This document shows, piece by piece, positions 44,474-53,850 of a DNA stretch of 64,000 nucleotides; positions within the stretch are counted from its first letter, which is position 1, and every line of letters begins with the position of its first letter. Where the stretch lies: assembly GCF_020829625.1 (NCBI RefSeq), contig NZ_JAIVFX010000027.1:25737-89736 (forward strand). The letters run 5' to 3'. The stretch is from Nostoc sp. XA010 (GTDB lineage: Bacteria > Cyanobacteriota > Cyanobacteriia > Cyanobacteriales > Nostocaceae). The notes beneath the pieces were generated by a model. That model was not told the DNA's origin. It saw only the letters and a program-made list of their open reading frames with translations, and did not search any database. The position numbers and the translations under genes were made by a program.

Positions 44474-46537
44474 TCAATTTTTTTCTCTTTTCCCAGATTT
44501 AGGGCGGGTAGCTTTCACTGATGCTGACTTATTTTGTAGAATTGCAATTTCTCTTTGTGCATCTTGATAACTATCTTTTTCTCCTTGCTGCTGAAATAGT
44601 TTTGCAGATTTTCTGAAATCTGCGATCGCTCCCTGTTTATTTTTCTGCTTAGTGCGAATCACGCCCCGGTTATAGTAGGCTAAGGCATTGTTAGGATTAA
44701 TTGCGATCGCTCGTGAATAATCTTGATTTGCAGCTTTTTTATTTCCCAGCTCGAGATAGGCGTTACCACGGTTATTATAAGCTGCTAAATTATTAGAATC
44801 TAGTTTTAGCGCTTCGGTGTAATCTTGAATAGCGCCTTTATAATCTCCGAAAGAAAAGCGGTGAATACCTCTGTGGATGTAAGCCGCAGTAAATTTAGGA
44901 TCAATCTGTAAAATAGTGTTGTAATCTTCAGTAGCTTCGAGGTTATCTCCCAAATCGCTGTAAACATCACCACGATTAAGATAGGCTTCAATGTATTTAG
45001 GATTGATGTTAATTGCGTCTGTATAATCTTTCAGGGCTGCATATTTTTGCTTATTAATAGATTGAGTTAAAGCCCTTTGATAATAAGCTTTAGCATCGCT
45101 AGGATTAATCTTAATTACCGTATCAAAATCTTGGATTGCTTCAAGTCTTTGTCTGAGGCGACGGCGAAGAATCCCTCGCTGTAAGTAGGCTTCGGTATAC
45201 TGAGGCTTGAGAGCGATCGCTTTGTTAAAATCTCCAATTGCTCCTTTATTATCCTTCAGTTGAGTACGGGCTAACCCGCGGCCATAGTAAGCATAAGCAT
45301 CCTTAGAATTTAACTTAATCGCTTGGGTATAGTCTGCGATCGCTTCTTTGTATTTGCCTAATTCAGAAAAAGCAAATCCTCGGTCAAAATAGGCATTAGC
45401 ATCTTGAGGATTGAGCGAAATAGCTTGGCTAGAATCTGCTTGTGCTTGCTCGTAGTCTCCTAATCGATAATAAGCATCGCCTCGCTTATTATACGCTAGA
45501 GCGTTTTTTGGATCTAATTCAATAGCCTGATTTAAATCTTTAACTGCTCCTTCATAGTTTCCTGCCTCATATTTATTTACTCCCTCTTGGTATAATGTCT
45601 GTTGAGCATTTGTTAGAGGTTTTAGCAACCTCAATTGCCACGCTCCAACGGCAAGTGTGATACAGCCAGCTACCCCAGCCAGAACTACTAATAATTTTTT
45701 ATGATCCTGTTTTTGCTGATCGCGATCAACATTTGTTATCTTTTTCAGATCGTCTAAAACTTCGGTGGCATACTGGTAGCGCTTACGATAGTTAAAACGC
45801 ACCATTTTATTAATAACTTTTGCTAAGTTTTTATTAACTTTTATATTTTTTTTCTGCCAAACTATTTCACCCGTCAGCCGATTTTTATGAGTTCGCAAAT
45901 TAGATATTTCGTTTTCAGATAAACCTAGAAGGGCTGCGATCGCAACGATACCTAAAGCATATATATCGCTGTTGTATTTGAGATTACCGTTAACTTGTTC
46001 TATCGGCATATATTCCAGATTGTCAACGGTATTAGCGATGGCTCCATTAAAAGTGCCAAAGTTAACCAAAACTAACTTTTTATCTGATTCACGGCGAATA
46101 ATATTTGCTGGTTTAATATCCCGATGAATCACGCCATCGCTATGTACAATCACCAAAATTTCTAATATCTCTGATAAAAGACTAATTACTTGGTCTTCCC
46201 TCAAAGGTTGCCCCTGGATAATTTCGTCAGTTAAAGGATTACCGACTATGAATTCTTGGACTATATAGAATTCTTCATTCTCTTCAAAATAAGCAATTAG
46301 CTTTTGAATTTTCTCGTGTTTTTGTCCTAGTTTTTCTAAAGTTGCTGCCTTACTGTCAAACAAGCGGCGTAGAATTGTTAAACTTTGAGGACTGCTACTA
46401 GGAAAACGTAACTGCTTTACTATAAATTTGCTGTCAGCAAGATTAACATCTTCAACTAGATAAGTTTTTCCCTTTTCATTATCATTGAGAACTTTTAGTA
46501 TTCGATAATGTCCATTTAGTAAATGAATATTCATCAA
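44474..46537 (-). CDS. Ser/Thr kinase-like protein with TPR array
   Basis: 687 residues. The kinase-like domain (about 10-265) has the VKQLR lysine, IHRDIKPANII catalytic loop and a Pro-Ile-Glu activation end (EYMPIEQVNG). However, the metal-binding DFG is VNFG here: the codon is AAC, so aspartate is replaced by asparagine. A single membrane helix (VVLAGVAGCITLAVGAWQL, about 283-301) follows, then nine or ten tetratricopeptide repeats of 34 residues (for example YNKRGDAYYRLGDYEQAQAD). The protein may be a weak kinase or pseudokinase scaffold. Cyanobacterial kinase-TPR proteins of similar build are common. Confidence 0.85.
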   Translation of the reverse strand: MMNIHLLNGHYRILKVLNDNEKGKTYLVEDVNLADSKFIVKQLRFPSSSPQSLTILRRLFDSKAATLEKLGQKHEKIQKLIAYFEENEEFYIVQEFIVGNPLTDEIIQGQPLREDQVISLLSEILEILVIVHSDGVIHRDIKPANIIRRESDKKLVLVNFGTFNGAIANTVDNLEYMPIEQVNGNLKYNSDIYALGIVAIAALLGLSENEISNLRTHKNRLTGEIVWQKKNIKVNKNLAKVINKMVRFNYRKRYQYATEVLDDLKKITNVDRDQQKQDHKKLLVVLAGVAGCITLAVGAWQLRLLKPLTNAQQTLYQEGVNKYEAGNYEGAVKDLNQAIELDPKNALAYNKRGDAYYRLGDYEQAQADSSQAISLNPQDANAYFDRGFAFSELGKYKEAIADYTQAIKLNSKDAYAYYGRGLARTQLKDNKGAIGDFNKAIALKPQYTEAYLQRGILRRRLRQRLEAIQDFDTVIKINPSDAKAYYQRALTQSINKQKYAALKDYTDAININPKYIEAYLNRGDVYSDLGDNLEATEDYNTILQIDPKFTAAYIHRGIHRFSFGDYKGAIQDYTEALKLDSNNLAAYNNRGNAYLELGNKKAANQDYSRAIAINPNNALAYYNRGVIRTKQKNKQGAIADFRKSAKLFQQQGEKDSYQDAQREIAILQNKSASVKATRPKSGKREKN

Positions 46538-46896
46538 TGTAAATATAGTTTTATAAATTTTATTATTATACCTTAAGTGTTTTTACTGGTAAGTTCATTT
46601 AAAAAATACTTAATAAAAAAATTAATGCCATTCTGGCAGGTAAAAGTATTAATTATTAGCTAATGTGGCATATTACTACTAATATGGTTTTTATTAAAAA
46701 ATGTTAAAAGCGTTAATACGGTTACATATTACCAGACTTGAGTAAAGTTTGTATATTAAACGACATTTGGTAAAGGAGGTAAGTAGGAAGCGGGGATATT
46801 TTGATCTTGATTTTTCAGCAATCCCACTCATGACACCTAGTCCTCCAATGGAGTAAAAAATAGAAGTTTGAATTATTCATAACCCCATATAGAAGG
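46538..46896. other. Intergenic region
   Basis: About 359 bp, A/T-rich, divergent between the kinase and the 46897 gene. No gene or clear element recognised. Confidence 0.4.
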
Positions 46897-47775
46897 TTGA
46901 AAATCAACATATTTGGGCGGAAAAAAGACGTGAGAGCTACTGCGAAGCGTCAATTGCTCAAGGCGCTGAATTGCCGTGATATAGCTGCCATTAAGAGTTT
47001 GATTGTAGAATGGCAAAGGATTCTGAGATCGGAAAAGTTAACTGATTTGATTGTTAACGAGGTAATGCTCGAATGTGATTCTGACTGCCACAGTTGGTTT
47101 TGTCAAATTTTCCTTGGACAAGCCCAATATGAACAGATGGAGGAAAAAGCTCAAAGTAACGTCTTTCAAATATTAGTGAGTAAAGGTTTGAAACCGGGCA
47201 AGGACTTTAGCTTTGGACTTGATGGCATGATGATTGTAAGCGATCGCGCCAAGCAAATCTTACTTACCCAAGTACCACAGAAGCATCAAGCATCATTTGA
47301 GGCACAGTTAGAAACCTCGTTAGTCTCAGATCCAGTTACTACCATCGAACAGCAGTTAGGGTGTGCATTTTTTAGCAATTTAACTGAGATTGCTATCCAA
47401 CAGATGCAGGTACTGAGTAATTCCCAAGCGGCGGCTTATTTAGGAGTGCTGTTGGCTGGATTAGTGTCGCGTTATCCTCAACTTAAGGATGCTGACTTTC
47501 CCACACGATTTATTGCTAATACTCTCCAAGGACTGTCTCAAGAACGAGCAATGCTAATCTTGAACGATCCAGAGACAAATCCTCAGTTCGATGAAATTAT
47601 TATCTTCGGACATTTATTAGCAGCAATGGGAGATAAAGAATATCACCGCATTGCTGAGGAAGAGGGTGGTATCAGGCTTGATCAACTCAAAAAACTTGAT
47701 TTAGTTTGGTGTGGTGAACGTCGGCTTTCAGAAATGGTAGCCATGATGGAAAAATGGGATTTCAGAAATAGATAA
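46897..47775 (+). CDS. Conserved protein of unknown function
   Basis: 292 residues; the likely start is a TTG at 46897 (MKINIFGRKKDVRATAKRQL). No membrane segment or signal. It is mainly helical, with two similar-looking halves. The middle contains SDPVTTIEQQLGCAFFSN and SQAAAYLGVLLAGLVSRYP; the last third has RAMLILNDPETNPQFDEIII. I do not recognise the family. No obvious operon partner: it is divergent from the kinase and convergent with aspartate kinase. Confidence 0.7.
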   Translation: MKINIFGRKKDVRATAKRQLLKALNCRDIAAIKSLIVEWQRILRSEKLTDLIVNEVMLECDSDCHSWFCQIFLGQAQYEQMEEKAQSNVFQILVSKGLKPGKDFSFGLDGMMIVSDRAKQILLTQVPQKHQASFEAQLETSLVSDPVTTIEQQLGCAFFSNLTEIAIQQMQVLSNSQAAAYLGVLLAGLVSRYPQLKDADFPTRFIANTLQGLSQERAMLILNDPETNPQFDEIIIFGHLLAAMGDKEYHRIAEEEGGIRLDQLKKLDLVWCGERRLSEMVAMMEKWDFRNR

Positions 47776-47796
47776 TCAACAATTAAAAATTTAGTT

Positions 47797-49689
47797 CTAC
47801 GCTGGCACGACAAATTTTTCACTACCAGCTAGTCCAAAAGCAGCATGAATGACTTGCAAAGCTTTAACACCTTGCTCTTGTGCCACGACACAGCTAATTT
47901 TTATTTCTGAAGTGGCAATCATTTGAATATTAATTTGGTGTTCGGCTAGTGCTTCAAACATTTTAGCGGCTACACCTGGTTGTCCCACCATACCTGCACC
48001 TACAATACTCACCTTAGCGATCGCACTATCTAAAACAACTTCACCCCATCCTAATTCTGCCGCTACTTGGGTAAGCATTTTTTTTGCACTTTCCCCGTCT
48101 ATCCGCGAGACTGTAAAGGCAATATCTCGTCTGGGAACACCATCAATCACCCGACAGCGCTGAGATTGGATAATCATATCAACGCTGATATTATGTTGCG
48201 CTAACAGTCCAAACAACTTCGCCGCCATCCCCGGCCGATCTGGTAATTGGCGAATAGCAAGACGCGCTTGGTTCAAATCGAGAGCTACACCACGAACGGG
48301 AGAAGTGGGGAGCGGGGAGTGGGGAGCGGGGAGTGGGGAGGATAAAAAAATTAATTTATTTTCCCCTGCCTCCCCTGCTTCCCCTGCTCCCCCTGCTCCC
48401 CCTGCTCCCCCTGCTCCCTGCCCCCCTGCCTCTATCTCAAAGGCAGTGCGGAGTGCTATGACGGCGCGATCGCATTCGGTGGCATCGACTACACAACTTA
48501 CTTTCACTTCGCTGGTGGAAATCATCTGGATGTTCACGCCTGCTTCTGCCAAAGTGGCGAACATCTTTGCAGCTACACCAGGACGCCCAATCATTCCCGC
48601 GCCTGCGATGCTGACTTTGGCAATATTATGTTCTACCATTACCTCGGCTTCGTCAGATTTGGGGTTAGATTGACTCCTCAGTGCTGGGGCGATCGCTGCT
48701 ACTACTGCTTCTGCCCGTTTTAATATTGGTGTGGTGACAGTAAAGGCAATGTCATTACTATTACCTTCATGAACTGACTGAATAATCAAATCTACGTCTA
48801 CTTTTTGCCGAGAAATTTCGCCAAATAACCTTGCTGCTATCCCGGGTCTATCGGGTACGCGCAACAAAGCCACCTTTGCTTGGTCAGTGTCAAATTCTAC
48901 AGCATCCACCGGACGGGCAATTTCTAGATTGATTAGCGATCGCCCTTGGGGTTTGGCTGATGTTACCCAAGTACCGGGAGCATCCGTCCAGCTAGACCTA
49001 ACTACTAAAGGAACACCATAGTTGCGAGCAATTTCCACAGCGCGGGGATGCAGCACTTTTGCGCCTAAGCTAGCTAGTTCCAACATTTCATTACAGGTGA
49101 TGGCATCCATCAACTGGGCTTCGGCAACTAAGCGGGGGTCTGTAGTTAAAATCCCTGGAACGTCTGTATAAATTTCACAAAAATTTGCTTGTAATGCGGC
49201 TGCGATCGCCACTGCCGAAGTGTCAGAACCACCACGTCCCAAAGTTGTAATTTCCATTTCTCCGGCGTTGGATGTGCCTTGAAATCCTGCTACTACAACT
49301 ACTTTACCTGCATTTATGTGGCGAGTTAGGCGAGTAGTTTCAATATGTAAAATCCGAGCGCGGCTGTGTTCGGCTTCGGTAACAATTCCTACCTGAGCGC
49401 CAGTCATGGAAATTGCTGGTTGTCCGAGTTCCTGCAAAGCCATACTAAGTAAGGCGATAGTGACTTGTTCCCCAGTGGAAAGCAGCATATCCATTTCCCG
49501 GCGGTTAGGATTTGAAGAAATTTCATTAGCTAGTTTGACGAGTCCATCGGTGGTTTTGCCCATTGCTGAAACCACTACTACAAGAGAGTTTCCAGCTTTA
49601 ACAGTTTTGTAAACACGTTGTGCAACAGCTTGAATACGTTCGACTGAACCGACAGATGTACCACCGTATTTCTGAACTATAAGCGCCAT
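47797..49689 (-). CDS. lysC: Aspartate kinase with four ACT domains and a repeat insertion
   Basis: 630 residues from ATG 49689, which gives the usual MALIVQKYGGTSVGSVERI start. The kinase domain is 1-250: VVVSAMGKTTDGL, GRGGSDTSAVAIAAAL, EIYTDVPGILTTDPR. Two pairs of ACT domains follow, as in other cyanobacterial enzymes (SIAGAGMIGRPGVAAKMF and SIVGAGMVGQPGVAAKMF). Residues about 419-463 between the pairs are a low-complexity insertion rich in Gly/Ala and then Pro/Ser (GGAGGAGEAGEAGEN, SSPLPAPHSPLPTSP), encoded by the repeat at 48300-48434. It catalyses the first step to lysine, threonine and methionine. Confidence 0.93.
   Translation of the reverse strand: MALIVQKYGGTSVGSVERIQAVAQRVYKTVKAGNSLVVVVSAMGKTTDGLVKLANEISSNPNRREMDMLLSTGEQVTIALLSMALQELGQPAISMTGAQVGIVTEAEHSRARILHIETTRLTRHINAGKVVVVAGFQGTSNAGEMEITTLGRGGSDTSAVAIAAALQANFCEIYTDVPGILTTDPRLVAEAQLMDAITCNEMLELASLGAKVLHPRAVEIARNYGVPLVVRSSWTDAPGTWVTSAKPQGRSLINLEIARPVDAVEFDTDQAKVALLRVPDRPGIAARLFGEISRQKVDVDLIIQSVHEGNSNDIAFTVTTPILKRAEAVVAAIAPALRSQSNPKSDEAEVMVEHNIAKVSIAGAGMIGRPGVAAKMFATLAEAGVNIQMISTSEVKVSCVVDATECDRAVIALRTAFEIEAGGQGAGGAGGAGGAGEAGEAGENKLIFLSSPLPAPHSPLPTSPVRGVALDLNQARLAIRQLPDRPGMAAKLFGLLAQHNISVDMIIQSQRCRVIDGVPRRDIAFTVSRIDGESAKKMLTQVAAELGWGEVVLDSAIAKVSIVGAGMVGQPGVAAKMFEALAEHQINIQMIATSEIKISCVVAQEQGVKALQVIHAAFGLAGSEKFVVPA
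48300..48434. repeat. G-rich/C-rich repeat inserted in lysC
   Basis: On the plus strand a G-rich arm (GTGGGGAGCGGGGAGTGGGG) is followed by an A/T core (ATAAAAAAATTAATTTATTT) and a C-rich arm made of CCCCTGCT units. The arms are inverted relative to each other. Intergenic sequences of this type are at 35826-35965 and 58865-58905. Confidence 0.8.
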
Positions 49690-49810
49690 AACTTTTATAC
49701 AATCAATTGTGTCTGTTTTGCTCAATGCCCCCGCCGGGTTAGGAAGCCTTGAAGATATTAATAGATATTTAGTTTACTAAAGATTGTGTAGCATACCAAT
49801 CATAAGTTGA

Positions 49811-50380
49811 TTATTCAAAAACTACATCTTCGTAAAGTGCTGCTATTGTTTCCTCAAAATCCACGCTGTTGAGTCGAAATGATTTATCTTCTGCTGTGTA
49901 AGATTGTAAAACCCAAAGCCTCTGCTCATTGCGTCGAAAACACTCGACTCGCTGACGTTTTGTATTAATTAAAACATACTCTTGCAGACTTTCCAGGGCT
50001 TGATAATCGGCGAATTTGTCGCCCCGGTCAAAGGCTTCAGTAGAATTAGATAAAACTTCGACAATTAAACAGGGAAATCTTTTATAAGCTGGCGTTTCTT
50101 GATCTCGTTGGTCGCAAGTAACCATAACATCGGGATAATAAAAGCGATTTAGAGATTCAATTCTGGCTTTCATGTCAGCGATGTAAACACGACAACCAGA
50201 GCCGCGCACATGATTACGGAGCAGAGATGCCAGGTTAAGAGAAATAGTAACGTGTGCGTCAAGCGCTCCAGCCATTGCGTAGATATAGCCGTCGATGTAT
50301 TCATGTTTGATAGAGTTTTGTTCCTCTATTTGGAGGTACTCTTCAGGGCTAAGGTAGTTTTGTTGGGGCGAGGCTATCAT
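49811..50380 (-). CDS. Uma2 (DUF820) family putative endonuclease
   Basis: 189 residues from ATG 50380 (MIASPQQNYLSPEEYLQIEE); longer starts run through unrelated sequence. LSPEEYLQIEEQNSIKHEYIDGYIYAM and FYYPDVMVTCD with CLIVEVLSNSTEAFDRGDKFADYQ carry the PD-(D/E)xK-like residues (E, D, ExL) of the Uma2 family. The family is greatly expanded in cyanobacteria and is thought to be a restriction-endonuclease-fold nuclease; its biological role is unclear. The upstream 50451-50541 is a upp fragment. Confidence 0.88.
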   Translation of the reverse strand: MIASPQQNYLSPEEYLQIEEQNSIKHEYIDGYIYAMAGALDAHVTISLNLASLLRNHVRGSGCRVYIADMKARIESLNRFYYPDVMVTCDQRDQETPAYKRFPCLIVEVLSNSTEAFDRGDKFADYQALESLQEYVLINTKRQRVECFRRNEQRLWVLQSYTAEDKSFRLNSVDFEETIAALYEDVVFE

Positions 50381-50450
50381 ATTTGAAACTTCAAGATTGA
50401 AACGATACTGATTTCTAGGGTAGCGTTTGGTGTAAATTGAAATTAGTAGC

Positions 50451-50541
50451 TTATTTTGTAGCAAACAAGCGATCGCCTGCATCTCCCAACCCAGGAATAA
50501 TATAGCCATGTTCATCCAAATGGTCATCAATGGCGGCGTAG
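50451..50541 (-). pseudogene. C-terminal fragment of uracil phosphoribosyltransferase (upp)
   Basis: In one minus-strand frame the sequence reads YAAIDDHLDEHGYIIPGLGD then AGDRLFATK and a stop at 50451-50453. This is the uracil-binding C-terminus of Upp (IVPGLGDAGDR motif). Upstream it is cut by a TGA and a GGCGTAGGCGTAGCC repeat at 50535-50549. No other part of the gene is visible. Confidence 0.65.
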
Positions 50542-50616
50542 GCGTAGCCTCAATCTGCTCACAATCAATAAAAAATTTAAAACAACTTACAAGATAGACA
50601 AGATATAAAATTCCAA

Positions 50617-51945
50617 ATGCATACATTGAAGCAATTGCGGGTGAAATTGTCCTTAATACCAATATTGGTAGCGCTGACAGTAAACAGTACAGCCAGCGTT
50701 GCATTTGCTGGAGGATTTGCTTTGAACGAACAGAGTGTCAAGGGTTTGGGAAATGCTTTTGCAGGAAGTGCAGCCACTGCTGATGATGCCAGCACAATTT
50801 TCTTTAACCCGGCAGGCTTGACTCGCTTACGAGATAATTCCTTTTTTGGAGCTTCTTATGTCATTTTCCCGACAATCATTTTTCAAAACCAGGGTTCTGT
50901 AGCAACAGGGGTTCCATTGTCAGGTGGTAATGGTGGAGAAGCAGGCGTTGATATTATTGTGCCAAACCTGTATGCTGCTTGGAGCGTTTCTGATCGCCTG
51001 AAACTGGGTATTGGTATTAACGTTCCTTTTGGATTATCTAGCAAATACGATAGTAACTGGGTTGGGCGTTACCAGGCAGTCGAGTCTAAACTCACTACTA
51101 TTAATATTAATCCCACTGTGGCAGCTAAGTTGAGTGATAACTTGTCTGTTGGTGCCGATCTTAATATATAGTATGCCGAGACAACGCTCTCGAATGCGAT
51201 TAACTTTGGTTTAATTGGGCAAAGTGTTGGTTTACGTACCCAATCCCAACAGGCAGATGGTTTTGTCAAAGTGTCAGGCTCCGATTGGAGTGTAGGGTAC
51301 AATTTGGGAGTGATGTATGAACCATCCAAAAGTACCCGGATTGGTTTGAGTTATCGATCGCCAATTACTCAAGACATTCGGGGAAATGCTGATTTTACAG
51401 TTCCTGCAAGCGCTAGAGCATTAACTGCTAGGGGACAATTTACAGACACAGGAGCCAGCGCCGTCTTAAACTTGCCCGATACCTTATCACTTGCTGTATA
51501 TCAAGAACTTAACCCTCGTTTGGCAATTGTCGGTGATGTAACTTGGACAAACTGGAGCCGCTTTCAAGAACTGCGAGTTAAATTTGACAATCCAGTTCAA
51601 GCAGATACCGTACAGCCGGAGAATTGGAATGATACTTACCGTTTTGGAGTTGGGGCCAATTATGCTGTGAGCGATCGCTTAACACTGCGAACGGGTATCA
51701 CTTACGATCCTAGCCCTGTTACGGAAGAATTTAATACGCCCCGATTACCCGGTGGCGATCGCACCTTGATTGGGTTCGGTGCTAGCTATCGGCCTTCCAA
51801 GTCATTCAATTTCGATATTGGTTATACGCACGTATTTGTAAACAATAGCTACATTAACCAGTCAAGTACTACAGCAGGTACGCTCAAAGGTAATTTTGAA
51901 GGTGGCGTGGATATCGTTGGGTTACAAGTAAGCTGGCAATTTTAA
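50617..51945 (+). pseudogene. FadL/OmpP1-type outer membrane transporter, amber-interrupted
   Basis: ATG 50617 starts a signal peptide ending VAFAGGFALNEQSVKGLGNA, the N-terminal hatch of FadL-type porins. NPAGLTRL and NIPFGLSSKYD-like INVPFGLSSKYD are family blocks. At 51169-51171 a TAG follows GADLNI (codon 185), after which the same frame continues YAETTLSNAINFGLIGQ to a normal barrel end (GLQVSWQF) at 51945. Without the stop it would be 442 residues. A CAG to TAG change is the simplest explanation. The product would take up hydrophobic compounds. Confidence 0.8.
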
Positions 51946-52253
51946 CTAAAATCAAGTATTTTTTACTTTGCGCCAAAAACGTCGTTTTGCTTTGGCATAG
52001 TCATTATTTTTTTGGGGATATTTTTATAAGCTATTAGTCACTAGGTATTTGTCAACTACCTATAATCTGTTTTTATTTTTATAACTCTAAATATCGAGCG
52101 TGGTATTAGTCGTATGCTGAATACAATAAATAACACAGAAAATTCATAATTAGCAATAAATTGCCGCAAATTTAAAGATGGCTTTAAAAATCATTTAATA
52201 GATATATTTTGTGAGAAAGTTAATACAAACGTATATTCACGGATTTCAAATTC

Positions 52254-52736
52254 ATGGATTCTTTACCTATCAATTCCTTACTTGAAGAGTTGAAAAACCC
52301 AGATGCCACAGTCCGCGAAAAAGCAACCAGAAAAATCTGGCGGATTTGGTTTCAGCAAAAGGGAATTTATGGGCTGGAAATAATTGATCGCAGTCAAAAA
52401 TTACTTGATGCAGGTGAAATTGCTGAAGCCGAAACAGCTCTGACAGCACTAATCAAAGACCAGCCAGATTTTGCAGAAGCTTGGAATCGTCGAGCTTTTC
52501 TGTATTACAGTATTGGAGATTATCAAAAATCTCTGGCAGATTGTCAGATAGTCGTGCAGATAAATCCAATACATTTTGGGGCGCTTCACGGTATGGGTTT
52601 GTGTTATGCAGCACTAGGAGAGTATAGTGAAGCCATCAAAGCTTTTAAAGCTGCTTTAGAAATTCAGCCTTATTCGCTAGTGAATCAAAAGTTGATTCTA
52701 GAATGTACATTTAGATTCAGTTACAACGGCAAATAG
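52254..52736 (+). CDS. Small TPR protein
   Basis: 160 residues. After an N-terminal helical segment (LLEELKNPDATVREKATRKIW) come about three tetratricopeptide units: AEAETALTALIKDQPDFAEA, WNRRAFLYYSIGDYQKSLAD and LHGMGLCYAALGEYSEAIKA. No signal peptide. It is 21 bp before the ABC transporter substrate-binding gene on the same strand, so it may be co-transcribed. Likely a protein-protein adaptor; partner unknown. The preceding 308 bp (51946-52253) is A/T-rich with nothing recognised. Confidence 0.8.
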   Translation: MDSLPINSLLEELKNPDATVREKATRKIWRIWFQQKGIYGLEIIDRSQKLLDAGEIAEAETALTALIKDQPDFAEAWNRRAFLYYSIGDYQKSLADCQIVVQINPIHFGALHGMGLCYAALGEYSEAIKAFKAALEIQPYSLVNQKLILECTFRFSYNGK

Positions 52737-52757
52737 AAGATAATATCATCCTGTTTT

Positions 52758-53822
52758 ATGAATCCGTCATCACCCTTATCAACAGCCGTTCACCGCCTTA
52801 GTCGCCGCAATTTTATTCAATACGGTTCTATCTTGATTGGTAGTAGCTTCATTGCTGGTTGTACTAACAGCAACCAACCATCAACTAGCAATTCTCAGTT
52901 TGATAAAGTTACATTTGGTACAAACTGGATAGCACAAGCAGAACACGGCGGATTTTACCAGGCGATCGCCACTGGTATTTATAAAGACTATGGTTTAGAT
53001 GTCACCATCAAAATGGGTGGCCCGCAGGTTCCCAGTGGTACTCAATTGTTGATGGGGGATGCGGTAGATTTCTTTATGGGTTATGGCATTGATGCCGTGA
53101 ATGCTATAGCACAAGGTATTCCCAAAATCACAGTCGCAGCAATTTTCCAGAAAGACCCCTGGTGTCTTATTGCACATCCCAACCCAGCAATTAAAACCCT
53201 TGCAGACCTCAAAGGCAAACCAATTTATGTCTCTGCTTCTGCTAATATCACCTATTGGCCTTTACTTGAAACAAAGTATGGTTTTACCGAAGATCAAAAG
53301 CGGCCTTACAACTTTAATCCTGCTCCTTTTTTGATTGACAAAAACTCAGCCCAGCAAGGTTATATTACATCTGAACCCTTTGCTATTGAGAAGCAGGGTG
53401 GTTTTCAGCCAGTAGTATTTTTATTAGCAGATTATGGTTATCAACCCTATGCAACCACTCTTGAAACAAAAAAAGAACTAGTAGAAAAAAATCCCGAATT
53501 AGTGCAGCGATTTGTTGATGCCTCAATTAAAGGTTGGTATAGCTACCTAGAAAATCCCCAACCAGGTAATCAATTAATTAAAAAAGATAATCCAGAAATG
53601 ACGGATGAGCAACTTGTCTATAGCATTCAAAAGCTAAAACAATATGGGATTATCCTTTCTGATGCAGCCGAACAACAAGGGATTGGGGCGATGAGTGATG
53701 CAAGGTGGAAATCACTCTTTGACAGCATGGTTGATACTAAGATTTCTAAATCTAACGTTAACTACAAAGAAGCATACACCTTGCAATTTGTGAATAAAGG
53801 AGTAGGCTATTACAAGAAGTAA
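52758..53822 (+). CDS. ABC transporter substrate-binding protein, NMT1/THI5-like
   Basis: 354 residues. The N-terminus has a twin-arginine-like LSRRNFIQYG and a lipobox (FIAGC), so it is a lipoprotein. VTFGTNWIAQAEHGGFYQAI and GIYKDYGLDVTIKMGG are the opening of NMT1-like periplasmic binding proteins (HMP-precursor, riboflavin, nitrate/sulfonate and similar ligands). TLADLKGKPIYVS and GYITSEPFAIEK follow. Operon order is binding protein, ATPase (53851) and permease (54630). Ligand unknown; the following FAD oxidase gene may act on it. Confidence 0.88.
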   Translation: MNPSSPLSTAVHRLSRRNFIQYGSILIGSSFIAGCTNSNQPSTSNSQFDKVTFGTNWIAQAEHGGFYQAIATGIYKDYGLDVTIKMGGPQVPSGTQLLMGDAVDFFMGYGIDAVNAIAQGIPKITVAAIFQKDPWCLIAHPNPAIKTLADLKGKPIYVSASANITYWPLLETKYGFTEDQKRPYNFNPAPFLIDKNSAQQGYITSEPFAIEKQGGFQPVVFLLADYGYQPYATTLETKKELVEKNPELVQRFVDASIKGWYSYLENPQPGNQLIKKDNPEMTDEQLVYSIQKLKQYGIILSDAAEQQGIGAMSDARWKSLFDSMVDTKISKSNVNYKEAYTLQFVNKGVGYYKK

Positions 53823-53850
53823 GCCGCTTGCTATTCTCCAGATTTTTTGA

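Noticed and set aside
48305..48673. Plus-strand proline/alanine-rich ORF within lysC
   Set aside because: Shadow frame of the C-rich repeat inside a clear gene on the other strand.
50381..50704. Longer Uma2 start (extra 108 residues)
   Set aside because: The extension runs through the upp fragment and dispersed repeats in another frame; the ATG at 50380 gives the normal family start.
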